DNA of 46,043 nucleotides. Source: an uncultured Lachnospiraceae bacterium. Lineage in GTDB: Bacteria; Bacillota; Clostridia; Lachnospirales; Lachnospiraceae. The notes below the pieces were generated by a model that was given only the letters and a program-made list of their open reading frames with translations, was not told where the DNA came from and searched no databases. The position numbers were made by a program, and so were the translations under genes. The stretch lies in NCBI GenBank assembly GCA_905235435.1, contig CAJOLD010000013.1, positions 1-46,043 of the forward strand, in the 5' to 3' direction. How positions within the stretch are numbered: position 1 is the stretch's first letter; each line of letters starts with the position of its first letter. Shown here in pieces: positions 8,290 to 15,019 of the stretch.

Positions 8290-8328
8290 TGTAGTAAAAC
8301 AGGTAATTTCAGGAGGAAGAATAAAGAA

Positions 8329-8862
8329 ATGAAGAAAGAAGAAAAGACAATTGCACCCGCAGCAAAGCCGGCGGAGACCGCTGCAAAGACTACTGCCGCG
8401 AAGAAGGCTGAGCCGGTAGTAAAGGCCGCTGAAAAGAAGGCTGAACCGGAAGTAAAGACTGCTGCCAAGAAGGCTGAACCGGAAGTAAAGACTACTGCCA
8501 AGAAGGCTGAGACGCAGGTAAAGACTGCTGCCAAGAAGGTCGAGACGGCCGCAAAGACTGCTGCCAAGAAGACGACCGCTGCCGCCAAGAAGACGACTGC
8601 TTCTGTTAAGAAGGCAGCTGCTCCCAAGAAGGCTGCTCCTGCCGCAAAGAAGACTGCCGCCGTTAAGGAGAGCGTACATCTTCAGTATCTCGGCAAGGAC
8701 ATCGACGTTGCGGATCTTGTCAAGGCTGCCAAGGCTGCTTTTGCTGCTGAGACCGGCAAGAAGGAAAGCGATGTCAAAGGGGTCGAGCTCTATCTTAAGA
8801 CCGAGGAGAATCGCGCTTACTACGTGATCAACGGCGAGTTCACCGGCCAGCTCGATATCTAA
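8329..8862 (+). CDS. Lys/Ala-rich histone-H1-like protein with C-terminal DUF6465 domain
   Basis: The 177-residue protein has two parts. Residues 1 to about 112 are a low-complexity Lys/Ala/Thr/Glu/Pro region built from an 11-residue repeat (AAKKAEPEVKT and variants), strongly resembling the basic tails of bacterial histone-H1-like proteins. Residues about 113-177 (HLQYLGKDIDVADL to FTGQLDI) match the compact DUF6465 domain of Clostridia. The basic tail suggests nucleic acid or polyphosphate binding (inference); the globular domain has no known function. It has its own promoter and is followed by a hairpin and a terminator, so it is monocistronic. Repeat number is likely variable between strains. 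Confidence 0.85.
   Translation: MKKEEKTIAPAAKPAETAAKTTAAKKAEPVVKAAEKKAEPEVKTAAKKAEPEVKTTAKKAETQVKTAAKKVETAAKTAAKKTTAAAKKTTASVKKAAAPKKAAPAAKKTAAVKESVHLQYLGKDIDVADLVKAAKAAFAAETGKKESDVKGVELYLKTEENRAYYVINGEFTGQLDI
8392..8571 (+). repeat. 33-bp tandem repeat, about 5.5 copies, within the DUF6465 gene
   Basis: Units begin at 8392, 8425, 8458, 8491 and 8524, with a partial copy at 8557-8571. Each encodes an 11-residue variant of TAAKKAEPEVK. The units at 8425 and 8458 are the most alike over their 3' two thirds. The in-frame 33-base period allows copy-number change without a frameshift. Confidence 0.85.
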
Positions 8863-8864
8863 TT

Positions 8865-8884
8865 CCGTTTTATTGATAAAACGG
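8865..8884 (+). other. Perfect 8-bp hairpin just after the DUF6465 stop codon
   Basis: ccgtttta (8865-8872) pairs with taaaacgg (8877-8884) around a ttga loop. No U-tract follows, so it is more likely an mRNA 3'-end stabiliser or processing hairpin than a terminator. Confidence 0.55.
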
Positions 8885-8904
8885 TACCATGCCACAACGG
8901 AAAG

Positions 8905-8947
8905 AAAGCGTCTTCAGGCTGCAGTATGCGGCCCGGGACGCTTTTTT
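8905..8947 (+). terminator. Rho-independent terminator after the DUF6465 gene
   Basis: aaagcgtc (8905-8912) pairs with gacgcttt (8937-8944), followed directly by further T residues. The 24-base loop is long but GC-rich and may pair internally. The next promoter starts 5 bases later, consistent with a transcription unit boundary. Confidence 0.75.
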
Positions 8948-8951
8948 GTGA

Positions 8952-8980
8952 TTGCCTTAAAAGTCTTTATTGTGTATAAT
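8952..8980 (+). promoter_or_regulatory. Sigma-A promoter for the mgsA-like gene
   Basis: TTGCCT (8952-8957) and a perfect TATAAT (8975-8980) are separated by 17 bases. It lies immediately after the terminator and about 45 bases before the ATG at 9026, which has ccggaggc as its ribosome binding site. Confidence 0.8.
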
Positions 8981-9025
8981 AATACAGAAGTATATCCAGC
9001 TTAAGACTGATCCGGAGGCATCGGT

Positions 9026-9430
9026 ATGAATATAGGGTTTATTGCGCATAACAGCAGGAAAAGCCTGATCGAAAATTTCTGCCTTGCTTATAAATATATT
9101 CTTGCGAAACATGAGCTTTACGCTACCGAGATGACAGGCCGGCGGATCGAGGAAGCCACCAACCTCAAGGTACATAAGTTCCTGTCGGGAAGTGTCGGCG
9201 GCGAGGAGCAGTTCATCGACATGATAGAAAGAGATATGCTGGATCTGGTCATCTTTTTCTACAATCCGATCATGAACAGCCCCAATGAGGCGGATATCTA
9301 CGCGGTGACAAGGACCTGTGACCGCTACAGCATACCGATCGCCACCAATATCGCCACCGCCGAATCGATGGTGCTCGGACTTGCAAACGGGGATCTTGAC
9401 TGGAGAGAGAGCCGCGAGAAGATATACTGA
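9026..9430 (+). CDS. Methylglyoxal synthase-like protein with substituted active-site residues
   Basis: The 134-residue sequence has the MgsA fold signature throughout (FIAHN, LYATEMTG, LSGSVGGEEQ, LVIFFYNP, IPIATNIATAE). MgsA converts dihydroxyacetone phosphate to methylglyoxal. Several positions that are catalytic or conserved in the E. coli enzyme differ here, by my own alignment from memory: the Asp of AHD is Asn9, the Asp of GGDQQ is Glu60, the Asp of WDP is Asn80, and the His of PHDPD is Asn87; the final Asp (Asp90) is retained. The protein could be a non-catalytic or neofunctionalised paralogue, or an enzyme of altered specificity. It has its own promoter and precedes rsmD by about 98 bases, a gap in which I see nothing but the rsmD ribosome binding site. 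Confidence 0.8.
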   Translation: MNIGFIAHNSRKSLIENFCLAYKYILAKHELYATEMTGRRIEEATNLKVHKFLSGSVGGEEQFIDMIERDMLDLVIFFYNPIMNSPNEADIYAVTRTCDRYSIPIATNIATAESMVLGLANGDLDWRESREKIY

Positions 9431-9528
9431 ATTTGAAACACCCACGGGACCACAGCCGGGAGGGACAGACGCTTCCGAAGGCTGCGGCCCCGCTTATTAC
9501 GTAAGGAGAGCGGGAGGTACTTCGAAAT

Positions 9529-10095
9529 ATGAGAGTGATCGCGGGAAAAGTAAGACATCTTCCGCTGAAAACGCCGCAGGGCCCGGATACGAGACCTACG
9601 ACGGACCGCATTAAGGAAACGCTGTTTAATATCCTGCAGCCGGAGATCGCGGGGACCCGGTTCCTGGATCTGTATGCCGGGAGCGGGCAGATCGGGATCG
9701 AAGCCCTCAGCAGGGGAGCTTCCTCGGCGGTATTTGTGGAGCAGGCGAGAGAACCTGCGGAGTGCATCCGCCAAAATCTGGCGTTTACCAAACTGGAACC
9801 GCAGGCAAGGCTGATCGTGCGGGACGCGGCCGGCGCGCTTCGCATCCTTGACGGGGAGGAGCCCTTTGATATCATCTTTATGGATCCGCCCTACGGAAAG
9901 GGGCTCGTGCAGGAGACGCTGAGGATCCTGCGGCAGACCACGGCCGCCTCAGACCGGACGCTGGTCATCGCCGAGGTCGCGGCGGACGAAGACCTCTCCT
10001 GGGTGGAAGAAGAGGGGTGGCAGCTCCTCCGGGTCAAAACTTATAAAACGAATGCCCACGCTTTTATGAAACTGGCGCCGGCAGCTCTGGATTGA
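9529..10095 (+). CDS. rsmD: 16S rRNA (guanine(966)-N(2))-methyltransferase RsmD
   Basis: RsmD uses S-adenosylmethionine to methylate N2 of G966 in 16S rRNA during small-subunit assembly. The 188-residue protein opens with MRVIAGKVRHLPL, typical of the family, then TRPTTDRIKETLFN, the SAM-binding LDLYAGSGQIGIEAL (around 47-60) and the catalytic DPPY at 119-122. It precedes coaD by 15 bases, the usual rsmD-coaD pairing in Firmicutes. The start is ATG 9529; a purine-rich segment (gggaggta) lies upstream. Confidence 0.94.
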   Translation: MRVIAGKVRHLPLKTPQGPDTRPTTDRIKETLFNILQPEIAGTRFLDLYAGSGQIGIEALSRGASSAVFVEQAREPAECIRQNLAFTKLEPQARLIVRDAAGALRILDGEEPFDIIFMDPPYGKGLVQETLRILRQTTAASDRTLVIAEVAADEDLSWVEEEGWQLLRVKTYKTNAHAFMKLAPAALD

Positions 10096-10110
10096 AAGGA
10101 AATAGGGAAA

Positions 10111-10605
10111 ATGATCGCAGTTTATCCGGGGAGCTTTGACCCCGTCACGTTCGGCCATCTGGATATTATCCGCCGCTCTTCGGCGGTCGTGGACGAACTG
10201 ATCGTCGGCGTCCTTAGAAATCGCGAAAAGACACCATTGTTTTCTGCAGAAGAACGTGTTAATATGATAGTTGATGCTACCAGGGACATCGGTAACGTCA
10301 AAGTGACAGTGTTTTCCGGACTGTCTGTGGATTTCGCCAGGGCGAGCGGCGCACAGGTCATCGTAAGAGGGCTGCGCGCGATCACAGACTTCGAGTATGA
10401 GCTTCAGATGGCACAGACCAACAGGATCATGGAGCCTTCCGTAGACACCATGTTTTTGACGACGAGTCTTGAGTACGCGTACCTGAGCTCTACGACCGTA
10501 AAGGAAGTGGCTGCGTACGAGGGAGATATCAGCCGCTTTGTACCGGAAAATGTCGCTGATGCCCTGCACAGACGGGTAGCAGAGATCAAAGCAGGGGAAA
10601 AGTAA
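10111..10605 (+). CDS. coaD: Phosphopantetheine adenylyltransferase CoaD
   Basis: CoaD adenylates 4'-phosphopantetheine to dephospho-CoA, the penultimate step of coenzyme A synthesis. The nucleotidyltransferase signature is intact: YPGSFDP followed by TFGH at 13-16, [12 protein letters not shown] in the middle, and the C-terminal [11 protein letters not shown]. The 164-residue length is standard for the hexameric bacterial enzyme. It is probably translated from an rsmD-coaD-coiled-coil transcript. Confidence 0.96.
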   Translation: MIAVYPGSFDPVTFGHLDIIRRSSAVVDELIVGVLRNREKTPLFSAEERVNMIVDATRDIGNVKVTVFSGLSVDFARASGAQVIVRGLRAITDFEYELQMAQTNRIMEPSVDTMFLTTSLEYAYLSSTTVKEVAAYEGDISRFVPENVADALHRRVAEIKAGEK

Positions 10606-10645
10606 TTAGCAGGAGAGTTTGCAGGAAAAATAAGGAGATTAAAAG

Positions 10646-11245
10646 ATGAGCAGCAGAATCGAACAGATTATTGATGAGATCGAAGAGTATGTGGACAGCT
10701 GTAAGTTCCAGCCTCTTTCTTCCACGAAGATCGTGGTCAACAAGGAAGAACTGATGGAGCTTCTGCGCGAGCTCCGCATGAAGACGCCGGATGAGATCAA
10801 GCGTTATCAGAAGATCATCAACAACAAGGATGCCATCCTTGAGGATGCGCAGTCCAAGGCGGACGCGATCATTGCCGAGGCCGAGACAAAGGCGGACAGG
10901 ATCGTCAGCGAGAGCGAAGTTATGCAGCGCGCGCTGGAGCAGTCCAATGAACTTCTTGAGCAGACCAATACGCAGGCGCAGGAGCTCATCGACAAGGCGA
11001 CGGCGGATTCCAACAACATCCGCATGAGCGCGATCTCCTATACGGATGAGATGCTCGAGAATCTCGAGAAGATCATGAGCCATACGATCGATACGGCCGG
11101 CACGAAATACAACAATTTTATCAATTCTATTCAGTCCTGCTATGAGGTAGTTACAAGGAACCGCGCGGAGCTTTCTCCGCAGGTCGCTCCGTCCAGCTAT
11201 TCCACGGTCCCTGAGGATGTTCCGGAGGATGAAGAGGAAGAATAA
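10646..11245 (+). CDS. Coiled-coil protein of unknown function, ATPase-subunit-like
   Basis: A 199-residue highly charged protein. Residues about 1-45 form a helical N-terminal segment (SSRIEQIIDEIEEYVDSC). Residues about 60-150 are a long heptad-rich helix (DAILEDAQSKADAIIAEAE and following), resembling V-type ATPase subunit H/E or DivIVA-like stalks. The C-terminal tail is acidic and ends in a run of Glu. There is no membrane segment. It follows coaD by 40 bases with aaggag as ribosome binding site and ends before a strong terminator. Similar proteins sit after coaD in other Lachnospirales as far as I recall, but no function is known to me. It could be a cytoskeletal or cell-division-associated factor. 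Confidence 0.75.
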   Translation: MSSRIEQIIDEIEEYVDSCKFQPLSSTKIVVNKEELMELLRELRMKTPDEIKRYQKIINNKDAILEDAQSKADAIIAEAETKADRIVSESEVMQRALEQSNELLEQTNTQAQELIDKATADSNNIRMSAISYTDEMLENLEKIMSHTIDTAGTKYNNFINSIQSCYEVVTRNRAELSPQVAPSSYSTVPEDVPEDEEEE

Positions 11246-11302
11246 GGAGGAGCAGGCCGGCTCTTTAAGCGGGGTTGACCTGAAAGAGGAAATGTAAGAT
11301 CT

Positions 11303-11342
11303 GGCATCCATAGATTCCGTACAGAAGCTATGGATGCCTTTT
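11303..11342 (+). terminator. Strong intrinsic terminator, 22 bases before the alarmone synthetase start
   Basis: ggcatccatag (11303-11313) pairs perfectly with ctatggatgcc (11328-11338), followed by TTTT (11339-11342). It ends the coaD transcript. The next start codon (11365) is too close for a promoter to fit between, so the following gene depends on a promoter upstream of this hairpin and on readthrough, or the hairpin acts as an attenuator. Confidence 0.85.
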
Positions 11343-11364
11343 GTGATTGCAGGGGAGGCTCCCT

Positions 11365-12186
11365 ATGGAGATACATCTTTGGAAGGAATTCCTGGAGCCC
11401 TATGAGCTCACGGTGCGTGAACTGGTGACCAGGTTCAGACAGATCAAAAAAGGGTACCGGATCCGCGGCGAGTACTGTCCGATCGAGGATGTGAGCGGCC
11501 GCGTAAAGAGTGTGCCGAGCATCCTTGCCAAGGCGCAGCGGAAGGGCATTCCGATCGAGCGCGTGGGCGAAGAGATGAATGATATTGCCGGAATACGGAT
11601 CATCTGCCAGTTCGTCGAGGACATCCCTCTTGTCACTGCGCTCATCCGGGACCAGCTGGAAATGGAGATCCTGGACGAGCGGGATTACGTTACCCGCATG
11701 AAGGACAGCGGATACCGCAGCTATCATATGATCGCGTCGTACGACGCGCATACGCTGGACGGCATCAAAAAGGTGCGGGCCGAGATCCAGATCCGCACGC
11801 TCGGCATGGATTTCTGGGCAACGATCGAGCACGGTCTGCAGTACAAATATAATTTCGGCATCCCGGAGCATATCTTCGATAAGCTGATCAGTTCGGCGAA
11901 GGCGATCGAGGACCTGGACGGCGAACTCTCGGCCGTGCGAAACGATATTATGGATGCCCAGAACTCCATGATCATGTACAACGAGATGATCTCGGAGATC
12001 TTAAGCACGATCGAAAACCTCTACCGGATCGCGAATGTGCGGGAGGTGGAGAAGATACAGAATGAGTTTTACCGGATCTATGAGACGGGAGACACGGAGC
12101 AGATGCGCCGCTTCGGAAGAGAACTGGATATGATCGCCGAGGGATACAGGGCGCAGAGCGTGGAGACGGATGAAAAGAAGATCTGA
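11365..12186 (+). CDS. Small alarmone synthetase (RelQ/YjbM-like (p)ppGpp synthetase)
   Basis: A GTP pyrophosphokinase that makes (p)ppGpp or related alarmones from ATP and GDP/GTP. The 273-residue protein consists of the RelA/SpoT synthetase domain and lacks the HD hydrolase, TGS and ACT domains of long RSH enzymes. Synthetase motifs are visible: RVKSVPS at 46-52, NDIAGIR at 72-78, DSGYRSYH at 114-121, and EIQIRTLGMDFWATIEH at 140-156. A helical C-terminal extension (from about 180) matches the RelQ tetramerisation region. I chose ATG 11365 because aggggagg lies 6 bases upstream; a TTG at 11347 would overlap that site. It overlaps the next gene by 17 bases. Confidence 0.92.
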   Translation: MEIHLWKEFLEPYELTVRELVTRFRQIKKGYRIRGEYCPIEDVSGRVKSVPSILAKAQRKGIPIERVGEEMNDIAGIRIICQFVEDIPLVTALIRDQLEMEILDERDYVTRMKDSGYRSYHMIASYDAHTLDGIKKVRAEIQIRTLGMDFWATIEHGLQYKYNFGIPEHIFDKLISSAKAIEDLDGELSAVRNDIMDAQNSMIMYNEMISEILSTIENLYRIANVREVEKIQNEFYRIYETGDTEQMRRFGRELDMIAEGYRAQSVETDEKKI

Positions 12187-13603
12187 CAGGAAGAGCAGTA
12201 AGAATACAGCCGATACCGCCGCGGCGATGGAGGCCTTCAGGGAAAGGCTGAAAGCGCAGATCGGTGAGGAGGAGTTTGAAGCCTACATTGCCTCCTGCGG
12301 GGAGGAGCCCGCGCGGGGCATCCGGACGAACACGGGGAAGATCTCCCCGGAGGCGCTGGAGGCGCTCCTTCCGGGCCCGGGGGAGAGAGTCCCCTGGTGC
12401 AGGGAGGGCTTTTATCAGGAGGGGGACGCGCGTCCTTCGGAATCGCCGCTCTACTATGCGGGGCTCTACTACATCCAGGAGCCCAGCGCGATGATCCCGG
12501 CGGCCCTGCTTCCCGCCGCGAACGGGAGCAGAGTGCTGGACCTTTGCGCGGCGCCCGGCGGAAAATCGGTGGCACTGGCCGCGAAGTGCGGCCCGGACGG
12601 CTTCCTTGTGAGCAACGATATCAGCGCCGCGAGGGCAAGGGCGCTGCTTAAGAATCTGGAGAATGAAGGTTTTGACAATTACTGCGTAACGGCCGAAGAG
12701 CCGGCACGTCTGCGCGCCGCCTTCGGCCGCTGCTTCGATGCCGTCCTGGTGGACGCGCCGTGCTCGGGCGAGGGAATGTTCCGGCGGGATCCGCAGCTGA
12801 AAAAGAGCTGGGCGCAGAAGGGCCCCTCGTATTACAGCCCGCTGCAGCTGGAGATCCTTTTGGAGGCGGAAAAGATGCTTCTTCCGGGAGGATATCTCCT
12901 GTATTCGACCTGCACCTTTTCAAAGGAAGAGAATGAAGAGGTGATCGGAGCCTTCCTGCGGCAGTGCCCGTGGATGGAGATCGCCGAGGTCCGAAGAACA
13001 GAGGGCTTTTCTCCCGGGATCGGGGAAGGCTTAGAAAACTGTGTGCGCCTCTGGCCGCATAAGGCGAGAGGCGAGGGACATTTTGCGGCGCTGCTCGTGA
13101 GCAGGTCAAAAGAAGATTCCGCAGGCGCGGGTGCAGCCACCTCCTGGTTCGGGGAGGCGGCAGGCAGCGCGCAGCCGCCTGCCTGCGTGCGTACGTTCTT
13201 TTCGCAGATCAAAGGCCAAAGGTGGGAAGACCTTTGCTTCTATGAAAACGGAGAGAACCTCTATGTGAAGAGAAGAGACCTGCCCTCAGGGCTTCGGTAC
13301 CTGCGGAGCGGGCTGGCCGCCGGCACGGTGCGCGAAGGGCGATTTGAACCCTCCCAGGCGCTTGCGATGGCGCTTCGCATGGAGGAATACGCTTACTCCC
13401 TGGACCTTCCCGCGGACAGCGATGCGGCGCTCCGCTATCTTCGCGGAGAGACGCTCACAAAAGACCATCTGGGCGAGGGCCTTGCGAACTATCCTTCCGG
13501 CGCGCAGGTTCTCGTTTGCTGCGCGGGCTATCCGCTCGGCTGGGCAAAGGCGGCCGGAGGGTCGCTTAAAAACCGGTATCCCGCCGGTTGGAGGATGCAA
13601 TGA
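12170..13603 (+). CDS. RsmF/RsmB-type rRNA (cytosine-C5) methyltransferase
   Basis: A NOL1/NOP2/Sun family enzyme that methylates C5 of cytosine in rRNA (or tRNA). The 477-residue protein has an N-terminal RNA-binding region (about 20-115, with IRTNTGKIS and YIQEPSAMIP), the SAM-binding LDLCAAPGGKS at about 123-133, and the two catalytic cysteines: Cys198 in DAPCSGEGMFR and Cys248 in STCTF. The C-terminal region from about 340 resembles the PUA-like domain of RsmF. The first 20 residues are basic. It overlaps the alarmone synthetase by 17 bases and the next gene by 4 (ATGA). The precise target base is not determined; RsmF-type enzymes modify 16S rRNA. Confidence 0.92.
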   Translation: MKRRSDRKSSKNTADTAAAMEAFRERLKAQIGEEEFEAYIASCGEEPARGIRTNTGKISPEALEALLPGPGERVPWCREGFYQEGDARPSESPLYYAGLYYIQEPSAMIPAALLPAANGSRVLDLCAAPGGKSVALAAKCGPDGFLVSNDISAARARALLKNLENEGFDNYCVTAEEPARLRAAFGRCFDAVLVDAPCSGEGMFRRDPQLKKSWAQKGPSYYSPLQLEILLEAEKMLLPGGYLLYSTCTFSKEENEEVIGAFLRQCPWMEIAEVRRTEGFSPGIGEGLENCVRLWPHKARGEGHFAALLVSRSKEDSAGAGAATSWFGEAAGSAQPPACVRTFFSQIKGQRWEDLCFYENGENLYVKRRDLPSGLRYLRSGLAAGTVREGRFEPSQALAMALRMEEYAYSLDLPADSDAALRYLRGETLTKDHLGEGLANYPSGAQVLVCCAGYPLGWAKAAGGSLKNRYPAGWRMQ

Positions 13604-14367
13604 GCCTTGTAAGACTGGACCGGTTTCTTGCGAACGCCGGGGCGGGCAGCCGCAGCGACGTGCGAAAAATCATTAAAGAAGGACGTGTCGAAGTCGGCGG
13701 AAAAAAGATCCTGGACCCTGGAAGCAAGGTGGATCCCGATGCGGACACCGTGACGGTAGGCGGCAGGCGGATCGGCCCTGCCCATCCCGCATGGATCATG
13801 CTCAATAAACCGGCGGGTGTGGTGAGCGCGACCAGGGACAGCAGGGACGCTACGGTGCTGGATCTTCTCCCCGAAGAGCTGCGCGGCGGCCTGTTCCCTG
13901 TGGGGCGGCTCGACCGGGATACGACCGGACTTCTTCTGCTTACGGATGACGGGCAGACGGCGCACCGCCTGCTCTCGCCGAGGCGCCATGTGGACAAGAC
14001 CTATCAGGTGACCCTGGCCCTCCCGGTCGCTCCCGAAACGAAGGAGCTGTTTGCCGGCGGCGTGGATATCGGGGACGGGAAGAAGACGCTTCCGGCCGTC
14101 CTTTCGGATATCAACGGGAATACGTGCAGGGTGATCCTCAGGGAGGGGCGCTATCATCAGGTAAAAAGAATGTTCGAGGCCGCCGGGAACAGGGTGACGG
14201 CTCTTAGCAGGCTTTCGATGGGGGGACTGTGGCTGGACGAGGATCTTGCCCCGGGCGCCTTCAGGAAGCTTCGGAGTGATGAGATCGCGCTGCTGGCGAA
14301 GGCAGCCGGAGCGGACATGGACATGGAAATAACGGAAACGGCGGATGAGATCGATGTGGAAGAATAA
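13600..14367 (+). CDS. RsuA/RluB-type rRNA pseudouridine synthase
   Basis: Converts a specific uridine in rRNA to pseudouridine. An N-terminal S4 RNA-binding domain (RLDRFLANAGAGSRSDVRK, from residue 5) is followed by the catalytic domain with IMLNKPAGVVSA (66-77) and GRLDRDTTG at 102-110, catalytic Asp105. The C-terminal EGRYHQVKRM motif is intact. I chose ATG 13600, which overlaps the preceding TGA (ATGA) and has ggagg at 13590-13594; a TTG at 13588 is less likely. Whether the target is in 16S (RsuA) or 23S rRNA (RluB/RluF) cannot be told from sequence inspection. It overlaps the HAD gene by 23 bases. Confidence 0.93.
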   Translation: MSLVRLDRFLANAGAGSRSDVRKIIKEGRVEVGGKKILDPGSKVDPDADTVTVGGRRIGPAHPAWIMLNKPAGVVSATRDSRDATVLDLLPEELRGGLFPVGRLDRDTTGLLLLTDDGQTAHRLLSPRRHVDKTYQVTLALPVAPETKELFAGGVDIGDGKKTLPAVLSDINGNTCRVILREGRYHQVKRMFEAAGNRVTALSRLSMGGLWLDEDLAPGAFRKLRSDEIALLAKAAGADMDMEITETADEIDVEE

Positions 14368-15019
14368 AAAAGCGGTGATATTTGATCTGGACGGGACACT
14401 GATCGATTCCATGTGGGTCTGGAGCGATGTCGATATCAATTACCTCGGAAGCTTCGGCCTTGAAGTCCCGGAGGACCTTAACGATCATATCGAAGGGATG
14501 AGCTTTACGGAGTGCGCGTCCTATTTTAAGGAGCGTTTCGCTCTCCCGCGGACCGTGAAGGAGATCGAGGAGGACTGGAACCGGATGGCGATCGACCGGT
14601 ACCGGACCAGGGTGCCGCTGAAGGAAGGCGCCCGCGCGTTCATCACCGCGCTGCGGGAAGAAGGCATCCGGATGGGCATCGCGACAAGCAATTCCCGCGA
14701 ACTGGCGGAGGCTGTCCTTGACGCCCACGGGATCGCGCCCTACTTTGATTCGATCCATACCGCGCTGGAAGTGCCGCGCGGCAAACCGGCGCCGGATATC
14801 TATCTTCTGGCTGCCCGGTCGCTTCGCGCCGAGCCCTGCGACTGCCTGGTCTTTGAGGATGTCCCCAGCGGGATCACGGCGGCCAGGGAGGCCGGCATGG
14901 AGGTCTGTGCCGTTTATGACGCGCACAGCGCGGACCGCGCGGAGGAGATCCGCCGGATGGCAGATCATTATATAGAGGATTTCAGCGGGCTTTTGTCCGC
15001 GCACAGGGAGGATCTATGA
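14345..15019 (+). CDS. HAD superfamily phosphatase, beta-phosphoglucomutase-like
   Basis: A 224-residue haloacid dehalogenase-type hydrolase. The catalytic motif I is VIFDLDGTLIDS at about 10-21 with nucleophile and acid/base aspartates; motif II is ATSNS; a lysine in RGKPAPDIY serves as motif III; motif IV is FEDVPSGITAA. A helical cap (about 25-85) sits after motif I, subfamily I as in beta-phosphoglucomutase and phosphoglycolate phosphatase. The substrate is unknown. ATG 14345 lies inside the preceding gene; ATG 14354 is an alternative start. The end overlaps the YgiQ gene by 4 bases (ATGA). The position inside an RNA-modification cluster does not define its role. Confidence 0.88.
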   Translation: MRSMWKNKKAVIFDLDGTLIDSMWVWSDVDINYLGSFGLEVPEDLNDHIEGMSFTECASYFKERFALPRTVKEIEEDWNRMAIDRYRTRVPLKEGARAFITALREEGIRMGIATSNSRELAEAVLDAHGIAPYFDSIHTALEVPRGKPAPDIYLLAARSLRAEPCDCLVFEDVPSGITAAREAGMEVCAVYDAHSADRAEEIRRMADHYIEDFSGLLSAHREDL

